Source: Bacillota bacterium (GTDB taxonomy: Bacteria > Bacillota > Bacilli > Desulfuribacillales > Desulfuribacillaceae). From it: a stretch of DNA of 27,213 nucleotides. The stretch is from contig JAEWFW010000040.1 of the NCBI GenBank assembly GCA_023388635.1, positions 1 through 27,213 of the forward strand, given 5' to 3'. The notes beneath the pieces were generated by a model. The model was not told the origin of the DNA, ran no database searches, and was given only the letters and a program-made list of their open reading frames with translations. Position 1 is the first letter of the stretch. Every line of letters begins with the position of its first letter. This document shows, piece by piece, positions 1 to 7,276 of this stretch. The translations under genes were made by a program, and so were the position numbers.

Positions 1-1528
1 GTACTGCGTTGCCCACTTGCTGATATTGTGAATCTTTTGTGCCTTCAAAAATAAAATAATCTGGAAAAGATTGCAATCGAGCAGCTTCTCTTACAGTAAT
101 TGCCCTATCTAGATTTGGATGAATCCACATGGATTTTCTCACATTAACAACAGTACCGGAATACCTTTTGCTGTCTAATCTTAAATAAATTGTGTTTTGT
201 GTTCGCTCAGGTTTCTCATATGAGCCAATAAGTTCTTTTGGAAGTTTATGAAAATTCTCACCCTCTTTTAATGCTTTGAAACGCTCTAAGGCTTCAGGTG
301 TAGTTTCAGTGGTTATATGATTATAAAGCAGACCATCATGTCTTAATAAACGAGCATACTCTGAAAGAAACAAATCAGTTTCTGAGTAATTTATACCCTG
401 TTGTTCTCTGCTGAATGAAACCTCGCAATTCTGAAGATCTGAAATTGCCTCCCCCACTGTGGTAAAAGGTATCTCAGCGGGCTCCTTCGGTAATGAAATC
501 TCGCAATCGTTTGCAATATCTGAACGAATTCCAACTCTAATATATCGAAGCCTTTCTTGCGGTACCCCAAACCAGCGAGCATTTACTGTTGAACCTGTCT
601 GTTTATAGTCGTCTCCTAATACAGCATTTATATAATCAAGGACAGAATAGGAACAAACACGAGCCACTGTATGTTGTGTGTTTACTCGATGCTCAAACGT
701 GCATAAAATGCCATTATCATAAATCTCCTGTGCTACCAATAATGATTTCTGGTATTCAATAAGTTCCTCCAATTGTTCTAAATACGATTTAATATTCTGC
801 GACCTGGAAAGAGCATCTTGTATTGTTCTCAAGCGTATGGAATTATACTGGATGCACTTTGTGTTTGGAGCATCCGTTAAATACTGTTCGATTTGATTAA
901 TAATTGTAATATCATTTTTTCCTATATATTTTTTAAGACGCTTTTCAGTTCCTCTGTTTTTATAAAGAATATAGAGTGATGTATATAGTTTCTCAGGAAG
1001 TATAGTTACGGTTAACTGTTCACGATCCTGAACAAGAGGTAACGTATCAATTCCATGAATTTCGTGCTTCGATAGGGCGATGACATCATTTCTTAACGCT
1101 ATTTGCAGTCTTTCGATTTCTTCATGATCATCTGTAGTATCATAGAATCTGTGGATATCGGATTTAAGCATATTCACATTTTCCATAACGAAGGCTAAAG
1201 GTCGAATCTCACGAATTGCTCGAAAATATTCTTTTACTAAAAAATTATTCATGCAGACAACAGAACTCTTCTGTCTATTGGCGTTTGAGAAACCCTGACA
1301 TGGAGGACCGCCAATTATGACATCAATGCCACCGAGTTGAGCGCTTAATTCAGCGAAGTTACAACCGATTACATTTGAAATCATGCGGACATTACCATGG
1401 TTTCTTAAATACGTTCTCTGGGCATTAGGATTATTTTCAACCGCCGCAACTATATGAAATTTACCGGTTTGGGCGAATCCCCAGCTTAAACCGCCAGCTC
1501 CCGCAAACAAATCAAGTGTTTTTAGCAT
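1..1528 (-). CDS. DNA (cytosine-5-)-methyltransferase, 3' end beyond window
   Basis: The gene reads from an ATG at 1528 leftward off the window, giving 509 codons without a stop. It would transfer a methyl group from S-adenosylmethionine to C5 of cytosine in a specific DNA site. The C5-methylase motifs appear in order: motif I DLFAGAGG near residue 6, motif IV GGPPCQGFS with the nucleophile Cys77, motif VI ENV at 116-118, motif VIII PQERLRYIRVGIR near 323, motif IX TVREAARLQSFPD, and motif X QVGNAV at the very edge. About 200 residues separate motifs VI and VIII, far more than in small enzymes such as M.HhaI, and this stretch contains a charged, helical-looking part. An AGGAG site lies about 6 bases before the ATG. 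The start overlaps the 3' end of the broken vsr gene. No restriction endonuclease is visible; one could lie left of the window, or this could be an orphan methylase. Base composition is AT-rich compared with the core block. Confidence 0.93.
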   Translation of the reverse strand, partial: MLKTLDLFAGAGGLSWGFAQTGKFHIVAAVENNPNAQRTYLRNHGNVRMISNVIGCNFAELSAQLGGIDVIIGGPPCQGFSNANRQKSSVVCMNNFLVKEYFRAIREIRPLAFVMENVNMLKSDIHRFYDTTDDHEEIERLQIALRNDVIALSKHEIHGIDTLPLVQDREQLTVTILPEKLYTSLYILYKNRGTEKRLKKYIGKNDITIINQIEQYLTDAPNTKCIQYNSIRLRTIQDALSRSQNIKSYLEQLEELIEYQKSLLVAQEIYDNGILCTFEHRVNTQHTVARVCSYSVLDYINAVLGDDYKQTGSTVNARWFGVPQERLRYIRVGIRSDIANDCEISLPKEPAEIPFTTVGEAISDLQNCEVSFSREQQGINYSETDLFLSEYARLLRHDGLLYNHITTETTPEALERFKALKEGENFHKLPKELIGSYEKPERTQNTIYLRLDSKRYSGTVVNVRKSMWIHPNLDRAITVREAARLQSFPDYFIFEGTKDSQYQQVGNAV

Positions 1529-1962
1529 ATCGTTTTTCTCCTGAAAAGTGTGTTATTTCTTCATACAGCTGCTTCAATGTTTGTTGATATAAGTCTTTTT
1601 TCAGATCACATTCCCAAACTATGACGATTCACCAACTAGAATTTTCCAAATACCTCTTGTTCGTTTCAGCCTGTTTGCGATTGGTCTGTAGTTTGAGTAT
1701 CCAGTAATCAGCGTTGCTTTTGGGAAGTACCACCTGCTTGCAACCATCGTGCATATGACAAAAGCATCCGTTAATAAAAGCTACAACTTTATTTTTTGGC
1801 AGAACAATATTCGGTTTTCCTGGGTAACGCTTACCATTTTTCCTACTATTGCAGTTCACATGCAAACAGGTATTTTCTTACTATCTCTTCATATCTATTG
1901 TTTCCTGCTCGAAATCTTGACATATCGTAGCTTTCGATTTTTTTAGAATGACTATCTGGCAT
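1512..1962 (-). pseudogene. vsr: Broken very short patch repair endonuclease (Vsr)
   Basis: Vsr nicks T:G mismatches produced by deamination of 5-methylcytosine, so it normally accompanies a cytosine methylase. Frame one from an ATG at 1962 reads the Vsr N-terminus (SYDMSRFRAG, then EEIVRKYLFA) and stops at a TAG at 1846-1848. The next frame continues with KRYPGKPNIVLPKNKVV and INGCFCHMHDGCK; removing G1846 joins the two frames exactly as in Vsr. A second lesion, TGA at 1629-1631, sits where the family has an Arg before VIVVWEC; after it the frame continues IVIVWECDLKKDLY and runs to 1512, overlapping the methylase start by 17 bases. The usual Trp of GCFWHMH is also Cys. Two inactivating lesions plus this substitution make a functional protein very unlikely. 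Its promoter-side neighbour is the HTH gene, 30 bases upstream. Confidence 0.88.
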
Positions 1963-1992
1963 AATTTCCTTCATAAAGTAGAAAACAGCGCT

Positions 1993-2184
1993 TCAAGGGT
2001 TTCTTGTACCTCCGTTACGCACCCATTTATCTATTTCATCAGTCTTGAATTTCCATAGTTTTCCAACTTTTGCAGCAGGTAACTCTTTTTTTTCAATCCA
2101 ATTTAGAACTGTCTGTCGGGTAACCCCAAGATATTTACAAGCTTCTTTGAGAGAAATCCACCGTTCTTCGTTAATGTTCTCCAT
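1993..2184 (-). CDS. Small helix-turn-helix (excisionase/MerR-fold) DNA-binding protein
   Basis: This 63-residue protein starts at the ATG at 2184, which has AAGGAGAGG about 5 bases upstream; the longer frame to 2247 lacks such a site. It is essentially one winged-helix domain of the excisionase/HTH_17 type: WISLKEACKYLGVTRQTVLNW is a clear helix-turn-helix, followed by a basic wing and the C-terminal KLWKFKTDEIDKWVRNGG typical of this family. It lies first in a minus-strand operon with the broken vsr and the methyltransferase. Proteins of this fold either regulate promoters or act with site-specific recombinases; no recombinase is present here, so a regulator of the methylase operon is the more economical idea, but this is inference. 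The upstream 160 bases are very AT-rich and contain several weak -10-like sequences, none convincing. Confidence 0.8.
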   Translation of the reverse strand: MENINEERWISLKEACKYLGVTRQTVLNWIEKKELPAAKVGKLWKFKTDEIDKWVRNGGTRNP

Positions 2185-2346
2185 ATAACCTCTCCTTGAG
2201 CGAAATAACTCTGTTGAAATAATAACGTAAAAGATATAAAATATCAACTACTATTGTAAAATTATATATGTTTGTGTATAGAATTTCTAATATAGTGGTA
2301 TTGTGTGTTGCAAAAGTAAAGCTTGGATCGGCTATACTAAATCTTA

Positions 2347-2571
2347 ATGTCCAGCAAACTTAATAATGCTGAATGGGGAAATGCTATCACTACACGAGAA
2401 CGCAGGCTATTTACTTACGAAGGTGAGAGTGCGGATCACACACGAACAAAAAGCTTGAAAGTGTATATGGATACATATAAACCAGAATACGCGATTAAGA
2501 TTTCTACAAAAAACTTCGGTTTCGAGAGCGGTAGAAAGACAGTTCCTCTTTATGCAGCGTTTTGTATTTAG
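2347..2571 (+). pseudogene. C-terminal fragment of an AAA ATPase/DUF4143-type protein
   Basis: The 74-codon frame resembles only the C-terminal end of the large ATPase family whose tail domain is DUF4143, a PD-(D/E)XK-like nuclease fold. The recognisable parts are SLKVYMDTYKPEYAIKIS, KNFGFESG and VPLYAAFCI, which is the usual C-terminal ending. Upstream, the expected AEVDF-x-EVKSAD pattern is altered to AEWGNAI and EGESAD, so key acidic and Lys residues are missing. The first 300 or so residues, including the Walker motifs, are absent; the sequence before 2347 shows no remnant in any frame. No good ribosome binding site precedes the ATG. I call it a decayed remnant of a transferred gene rather than a working small protein. 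Confidence 0.65.
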
Positions 2572-2614
2572 TGATATTCAGGCGATAATGGTTGAATTTA
2601 GCTATGTTTGTCAC

Positions 2615-2644
2615 TTGATTAGTAATCTGTCTTTGTGGTAAGAT
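2615..2644 (+). promoter_or_regulatory. Sigma-A-type promoter of the 6S RNA gene
   Basis: TTGATT at 2615-2620 and TAAGAT at 2639-2644 are separated by 18 bases. The expected start, about 7 bases after the -10, falls at 2651, immediately before the closing stem of the 6S RNA. Confidence 0.55.
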
Positions 2645-2650
2645 AAATTT

Positions 2651-2831
2651 AACGAAGAACCCTACAATGCATTGTGAATACCGACGTTTTGAGCCAACAC
2701 TTCTTTTACGGGAGTTTGCGTTTTGCTATGGATGGGCAGCCTCCTTAGAGTGGACCCCAGAAGTAGCGAATAGAACACCCACCTGCGTAGGCAGGTTCAA
2801 AACCTAGGAACACGGCAGCGCGGGGTTCTTT
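2651..2831 (+). ncRNA. ssrS: 6S RNA
   Basis: 6S RNA folds into a long hairpin that mimics an open promoter, binds sigma-70-type RNA polymerase and lowers transcription in stationary phase. Here a closing stem pairs AAGAACCC at 2655-2662 with GGGTTCTT at 2823-2830, enclosing about 160 bases. The left arm contains TTTGAGCCAACACTTC and the right arm CACCCACCTGCG with AACACGGCAGCGCGGG, arrangements recalling 6S RNAs. The nine T residues after the closing stem (2829-2837) make it double as an intrinsic terminator. The position directly before tcdA (yrvM) matches the location of 6S-1 (bsrA) in Bacillus, supporting the call. No long open frame crosses it. A covariance-model search would settle it. 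Confidence 0.85.
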
Positions 2832-2835
2832 TTTT

Positions 2836-2864
2836 TTGCTTAATTCCAATGAATTTGCTATGAT
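2836..2864 (+). promoter_or_regulatory. Promoter for tcdA and downstream genes
   Basis: TTGCTT at 2836-2841 and TATGAT at 2859-2864 are separated by exactly 17 bases. The -35 overlaps the end of the T-run that terminates the 6S RNA, so the two transcription units are packed with no spare DNA. This is the best promoter ahead of the core gene block. Confidence 0.6.
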
Positions 2865-2902
2865 ATAGTATACAGATTTGATATTTTGGGAGGTTTTGTC
2901 AT

Positions 2903-3658
2903 TTGTTGCACCCATTTTCACGTACGGAGTTGTTGATTGGAGAAGCAGGTTTAGACAAATTAGCGAATAGTACGGTAGCTGTTATCGGCATTGGTGGTGT
3001 CGGTTCTTATACAGTGGAAGCGTTGGCTCGTGCCGGTGTGGGGCATTTGATTCTCGTCGATGATGATGAAATATGTCTGACGAATATCAATCGTCAGTTG
3101 CACGCGTTGCGCAGTACGGTCGGGCGGGCAAAGGTCGAAGTCATGAAAGAGCGGGTACTGCAAATTAATCCCGAGTGCAATGTCACGAGTTTGCAGATGT
3201 TTTTAAATAAGGATACGGAGCAGCAAATATTCGATTTGCAGCCGGATTATGTCGTCGATGCGATTGATACGATTTCCTCAAAATTGTCGCTGATACGTTC
3301 ATGCAAGGAACGCGGTGTTGCCGTCATTTCCAGTATGGGTGCAGGCAATAAACTTAATCCGGTAGGTTTTGAGATTGCCGATATTTCCAAGACCTCTGTA
3401 TGTCCGATGGCAAAAGTCATACGGCGTGAACTGAAAAAAGGCGGTATTGCAAAGGGTGTAAAAGTTGTTTTTTCTAAAGAACAGCCATTGAAGCCGGATA
3501 ACGGGGAAAGTTCTTGTGCGACAGGGTGCATTTGTCCGCCTACTGCCACTAGAACATGTGCTGTGAAGCGGCAGATTCCCGGCAGCATTTCATTTATACC
3601 GTCGATTGTCGGATTGATGTTGGCGGGAGCCGTGGTTAATGACCTGTTGGCGGATTGA
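2903..3658 (+). CDS. tcdA: tRNA threonylcarbamoyladenosine dehydratase TcdA (E1-like)
   Basis: TcdA (YgdL/YrvM) uses ATP to cyclise the threonylcarbamoyl group of t6A37 into ct6A in ANN-decoding tRNAs. The 251-residue protein has the E1/ThiF/MoeB fold: GIGGVGSYTVEALARAG at 29-45 binds ATP, followed by LVDDDEICLTNINRQ. DAIDTISSKLSLI around 120 continues the E1 fold, and a Cys-rich SSCATGCICPP segment lies near the C-terminus. Starts are TTG codons at 2903 or 2906, with GGGAGG at 2888-2893 placing the first at 9 bases. It is the first gene after the 6S RNA, as in Bacillus, and its stop is a few bases before the rarA ribosome site, so the two are probably cotranscribed. Confidence 0.93.
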   Translation: MLHPFSRTELLIGEAGLDKLANSTVAVIGIGGVGSYTVEALARAGVGHLILVDDDEICLTNINRQLHALRSTVGRAKVEVMKERVLQINPECNVTSLQMFLNKDTEQQIFDLQPDYVVDAIDTISSKLSLIRSCKERGVAVISSMGAGNKLNPVGFEIADISKTSVCPMAKVIRRELKKGGIAKGVKVVFSKEQPLKPDNGESSCATGCICPPTATRTCAVKRQIPGSISFIPSIVGLMLAGAVVNDLLAD

Positions 3659-3681
3659 TATTGGTAGACAGGAGGGAGAAC

Positions 3682-5016
3682 GTGGATTTATTTTCTTATC
3701 AGGAAGAGACACAGATTGACCGCATGGCGCCGTTAGCCTCAAGGATGCGTCCAGTGGATTTTGACCAGTTTGTCGGTCAGGAGCACATCATCGGCAAAGG
3801 TACATTGTTGCGCAGGGCGATTGAAGCCGATCATCTATCATCGATTATTTTATACGGACCGCCAGGAACAGGCAAGACGACGTTAGCGGAAATGATTTCT
3901 CGAAACACGAAGTCTACCTTTGTAAAGCTGCACGCCGTCACTTCCGGAGTCAAAGAAATACGCGATATGGTCGGACAAGCGAATGAAAACCGGCGATTAT
4001 ACAGACAGCGTACAGTGGCATTTATCGATGAGATTCATCATTTCAATAAGACGCAGCAAGACGCATTGCTTCCGCACGTTGAGGATGGGACAATCATTTT
4101 GATCGGAGCGACGACGGAGAATCCGTATTTTGAAGTCAATGCCGCGCTGTTATCGCGTTCGATGGTGTTTGCGCTGAAAGAATTGACGGATGAAGATTTG
4201 CAGAAAGTGTTGCAGCAAGCAATAGCGGATACGGAGCGGGGATATGGAAAGTTATCGATTACGATTGACGAACCGGCGGAAAAACATTTGCTGCGCAATG
4301 CTGATGGGGATGCGCGCCGGTTATTGAACAGCCTGGAATTAGCGGTAGCGACGACCCCGCCCAATGCACAGGGTATCATACATATTACTTTGGAAGTGGC
4401 GGAAGAGTCGATTCAGCGCCGTGCCGTCAAATACGACAAGCAAGGCGATCAGCATTACGATACTGTATCAGCGTTCATTAAGTCGATCCGCGGTTCCGAT
4501 CCCGATGCCGCCGTGTATTGGCTGGCGAGGATGTTAGATGCCGGAGAAAATCCGCGGTTTATCGCCAGAAGGATTATCATTTCCGCATCGGAAGATGTCG
4601 GCAATGCTGATCCGCAGGCTCTATCGGTGGCGTTGGCTGCGTTTCAAGCATATGAGCTATTGGGAATGCCGGAAGGTCGCATCCCTTTGGCACAGGCAGT
4701 CACGTATTTGGCATCGGCTCCAAAAAGTAATGCTTCGTATAATGCGTTAAATCAAGCGATGCAGGATGTAAAAACATTTGGCTATGATCAAGTGCCGGTT
4801 CATTTGCGTGATAGCGCTTATAAAGGTGCTGCGGCACTGGGGCATGGTGCGGGATATTTGTATCCGCACAATTTTCCTGACAATTATGTGCCGCAGAATT
4901 ATCTGCCGCAAAACGCACAGGGAAAGAAATACTATTTTCCGACGAGCAACGGCTATGAAAAGACAATTTCCGCTCATATGGATTTCTTATCGCAAAAGGG
5001 AAGGAATGACATATGA
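3682..5016 (+). CDS. rarA: Replication-associated recombination protein RarA (MgsA family AAA+ ATPase)
   Basis: RarA (MgsA/YrvN, Mgs1/WRNIP1 family) is a clamp-loader-like AAA+ ATPase that acts at stalled replication forks. From the GTG at 3682 the protein has 444 residues, normal for the family. The start is chosen because GGAGGG lies 5 bases upstream and MDLFSYQEE is a typical N-terminus; a longer frame to 3655 has a TTG without a site. Walker A is GPPGTGKTT at 59-67 and Walker B VAFIDEIHH at 112-120; TTENPYFEVNAALLSRS contains the sensor and arginine-finger region. The C-terminal part, with IRGSDPDAAVYWLARML and the PPN-like ending, is the MgsA tetramerisation domain. The stop overlaps the next start as ATGA. 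Confidence 0.95.
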   Translation: MDLFSYQEETQIDRMAPLASRMRPVDFDQFVGQEHIIGKGTLLRRAIEADHLSSIILYGPPGTGKTTLAEMISRNTKSTFVKLHAVTSGVKEIRDMVGQANENRRLYRQRTVAFIDEIHHFNKTQQDALLPHVEDGTIILIGATTENPYFEVNAALLSRSMVFALKELTDEDLQKVLQQAIADTERGYGKLSITIDEPAEKHLLRNADGDARRLLNSLELAVATTPPNAQGIIHITLEVAEESIQRRAVKYDKQGDQHYDTVSAFIKSIRGSDPDAAVYWLARMLDAGENPRFIARRIIISASEDVGNADPQALSVALAAFQAYELLGMPEGRIPLAQAVTYLASAPKSNASYNALNQAMQDVKTFGYDQVPVHLRDSAYKGAAALGHGAGYLYPHNFPDNYVPQNYLPQNAQGKKYYFPTSNGYEKTISAHMDFLSQKGRNDI

Positions 5017-5660
5017 AGATCACGAAAGCGTATATTATTCGATGGATCGTGTTTTTGATTGGCTTGATCGTTTTGAGTTACGGCGTCGTATTGACGATTG
5101 TCGCAGAGCTTGGTGTATCGCCATGGGATGTGCTGCATTTGGGGATTGCCAATGCGACCGGTATGACACCGGGCACGGCTGTGCTGGTGGTGAGCATTTT
5201 CGTCATTGCGTTAGTTTGTATTCTGATGAAATCGCTGCCGCAAGTCGGTACGATACTTAACATGATTGTCATAGGCGCATTTATTGATGTTTTTCTGCTA
5301 TATGATTTAATACCGGATATTACACAATTTTATCAAAAAGTGTTTGTGTTGCTAATAGGAATTATCTTGTTTGGCGGGGGAGCGGGCTTGTATTTGTCCA
5401 GCAATATGGGGGCGGGACCGCGTGACGGCTTAGTTCTACTGATCCATTTAAAAAAGCGATGGTCTGTCAGTCGGATTAAGACCGTAACGGAACTACTTGT
5501 TTTAGCGATCGGTGCCGTTTTAGGAGGACCTGTAGGATTTGGTACGGTTGTGATTTCTTTGACGATCGGTCCTGTGATGGGGGCAAGTTTGGATTTTTGG
5601 AACGATCATCTTGGCAAATATATGAAGGATAAGGAGAATGAATATGAAGTTGTCAACTAA
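5013..5660 (+). CDS. YczE/YyaS/YitT-family integral membrane protein
   Basis: This 215-residue protein has about five hydrophobic segments and belongs to the YczE/YyaS group of YitT-like membrane proteins. Conserved-looking features include ELGVSPWDVLHLGI near residue 33, the repeated counterpart SNMGAGPRDGLVLLI near 130, and the late glycine-rich GGPVGFGTVV. The two similar loops suggest an internal duplication. Members have no firmly established biochemical role, although some lie near metabolite or peptide genes. Its ATG overlaps the rarA stop by four bases (ATGA), and its 3' end overlaps the start region of the Rrf2 regulator, so it sits in a tight operon with DNA-repair and sulfur genes. 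The reason for this placement is unknown. Confidence 0.85.
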   Translation: MKITKAYIIRWIVFLIGLIVLSYGVVLTIVAELGVSPWDVLHLGIANATGMTPGTAVLVVSIFVIALVCILMKSLPQVGTILNMIVIGAFIDVFLLYDLIPDITQFYQKVFVLLIGIILFGGGAGLYLSSNMGAGPRDGLVLLIHLKKRWSVSRIKTVTELLVLAIGAVLGGPVGFGTVVISLTIGPVMGASLDFWNDHLGKYMKDKENEYEVVN

Positions 5661-6090
5661 AGGAAGATACGGTCTTACGCTGATGATTGATTTGGCAATG
5701 AATTACGGTGAAGGAGGACCGGTGTCATTGAAAAACATAGCGGAGCGGCATGACCTTTCCGATCACTATTTAGAACAATTGATCGCCCCTTTAAGAAATG
5801 CCGGACTGGTGCGCAGCATCCGCGGAGCGTACGGCGGCTATGTGTTATCGAAGTCGCCGAATTTGATTACTGCCGGTGATGTGATCCGTGTTCTCGAAGG
5901 TCCGATCGGTCCGGTGGAATGCATTGCTGAGAATACGACGGCAAATTGCGACAAATACGATACCTGTGTCAAAAAGGACCTGTGGATGCGTTTACGCGAT
6001 GCGATGGTCGAAGTACTTGATTCAGCGACATTAGAAGATTTGGCAAAGGAAAACGAAGGCAAACAAGATTGCTATATGTTTTATATCTAA
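5644..6090 (+). CDS. Rrf2-family transcriptional regulator, IscR/CymR-like
   Basis: The 148-residue protein has an N-terminal winged helix (MKLSTKGRYGLTLMIDLA, then the recognition region DHYLEQLIAPLRNAGLVRS and the wing GAYGGYVLS), the hallmark of Rrf2 regulators. Three cysteines, C93, C102 and C108, lie where IscR holds its [2Fe-2S] cluster, but with 8 and 5 residues between them rather than 5 and 5. An iron-sulfur cluster is therefore likely but unproven. The start is ATG 5644: AAGGAG at 5631-5636 is 7 bases away, whereas the ATG at 5638 is too close. It directly precedes the cysteine desulfurase, so control of Fe-S assembly or cysteine metabolism is expected. B. subtilis CymR occupies the same place but works through a CysK complex. 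Confidence 0.9.
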   Translation: MKLSTKGRYGLTLMIDLAMNYGEGGPVSLKNIAERHDLSDHYLEQLIAPLRNAGLVRSIRGAYGGYVLSKSPNLITAGDVIRVLEGPIGPVECIAENTTANCDKYDTCVKKDLWMRLRDAMVEVLDSATLEDLAKENEGKQDCYMFYI

Positions 6091-6109
6091 AACGGTTGAA
6101 GGTGGAACA

Positions 6110-7261
6110 ATGGGAATTTATTTGGATAATGCGGCGACAACGCCACTGCACCCTGATGTGAAGCGCGTGATGATAGATTTGATCGAATCGGATATGATGT
6201 TTGGCAATCCATCGAGCGTGCATCAATTCGGTCGGAAAGCAAAAATGGCTTTAGAGGATGCAAGAGATGAGATTGCGCACTCGTTATGTGCAAGACCGAA
6301 TGAAATTATTTTCACAAGCGGTGGATCGGAAAGCATCAACAGCGCAATTCTCGGGGCTGCATATGCCAATGAGCACCGCGGGAAGCACATAATCACTTCG
6401 ACGATTGAACATCATGCCGTTCTTCATACGTGTCAGTACTTACAGAAAAAAGGCTGGGAAGTGACGTATATACCTGTGGATGAGCGTGGTGTCGTCGATC
6501 TGCAAGCCGTTCGCGACGCGATCCGCGAAGACACTGTTTTGGCATCTTTGATGTATGCCAATAATGAAACGGGTGTAATTCAGCCATTAGAAGTGTTGGC
6601 GAAGATTTTTCACGAAAAGGGCGTCATTTTCCACTCAGATATGGTGCAGACGTACGGACAATTGCCAGTTGACGTCAGCCAATTGCCGATTGATCTGATC
6701 AGTACTTCGGCGCATAAATTGCATGGACCGAAAGGCGCAGGGATGCTCTATGTCCGGTCGAAACTTCCATGGCACCCATTGTTGTACGGTGGCAGCCAGG
6801 AGCGGGGCAGACGCGCCGGTACCGAAAACCTTGTGAGTATTGTCGGATTTGCGGAAGCGGTGAAACTCGTCAATCGGGAATATGCACAAAAGGCAGAGCA
6901 TTTACGGAGTGTAAAACACGCATTTCTGCAAACGCTGGAGCAGAGATTACCGGCGCAGTTTTGGCAGATCAACGGTATGCGTGAAGGCTTACCGTCGATT
7001 GTGAATATCAGCTTTATGCCGTGTGATGCAGAGACATTGTTGATGCAGCTCGACATGGAGGGAATCGCGTGTTCACACGGTTCGGCATGTACTTCGGGCT
7101 CGTTGGAACCTTCCCATGTGTTGCAAGCGATGGGCTTGTCGGAACAGCGCATTCGCAGCTCAATCCGTATCAGTTTTGGCGGATTGAATTCCGTAGATGA
7201 AGTAACATTGGCGGCAAGGACGATGGCAGACATTGTCTTGCGGCATCAAAACCAATCATAA
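6110..7261 (+). CDS. Cysteine desulfurase (IscS/NifS family)
   Basis: A PLP enzyme that removes sulfur from cysteine as an enzyme-bound persulfide and gives alanine. The 383-residue sequence starts IYLDNAATTPLHP, has the PLP-stacking His in TIEHHAVLH, the Schiff-base lysine K203 in SAHKLHGPKG, the substrate Arg in the GGSQERGRRAGTEN stretch, and the persulfide Cys at C327 in HGSACTSGSLEPSHVL. The short active loop with one Cys places it in the IscS/NifS group rather than SufS. It lies 19 bases after the regulator and 15 bases before mnmA, the arrangement of B. subtilis yrvO-mnmA, where YrvO is a dedicated sulfur donor to MnmA. That partnership is inferred here from context. No iscU follows. 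Confidence 0.95.
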   Translation: MGIYLDNAATTPLHPDVKRVMIDLIESDMMFGNPSSVHQFGRKAKMALEDARDEIAHSLCARPNEIIFTSGGSESINSAILGAAYANEHRGKHIITSTIEHHAVLHTCQYLQKKGWEVTYIPVDERGVVDLQAVRDAIREDTVLASLMYANNETGVIQPLEVLAKIFHEKGVIFHSDMVQTYGQLPVDVSQLPIDLISTSAHKLHGPKGAGMLYVRSKLPWHPLLYGGSQERGRRAGTENLVSIVGFAEAVKLVNREYAQKAEHLRSVKHAFLQTLEQRLPAQFWQINGMREGLPSIVNISFMPCDAETLLMQLDMEGIACSHGSACTSGSLEPSHVLQAMGLSEQRIRSSIRISFGGLNSVDEVTLAARTMADIVLRHQNQS

Positions 7262-7276
7262 AGGCTGTGGGTAAAA

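Noticed and set aside
391..582. A 63-codon minus-strand frame
   Set aside because: It lies in another frame of the methyltransferase, whose motifs VIII and the following strand run straight through it; it has no ribosome site.
4778..5260. A 160-codon plus-strand frame across the rarA end and the next gene
   Set aside because: It overlaps both well-supported genes in a different frame, is rich in Arg, Cys and Ile in a random-looking way, and has no family resemblance.
6748..7233. A 161-codon minus-strand frame
   Set aside because: It is antisense to the cysteine desulfurase, whose active-site motifs lie there; no coding evidence.
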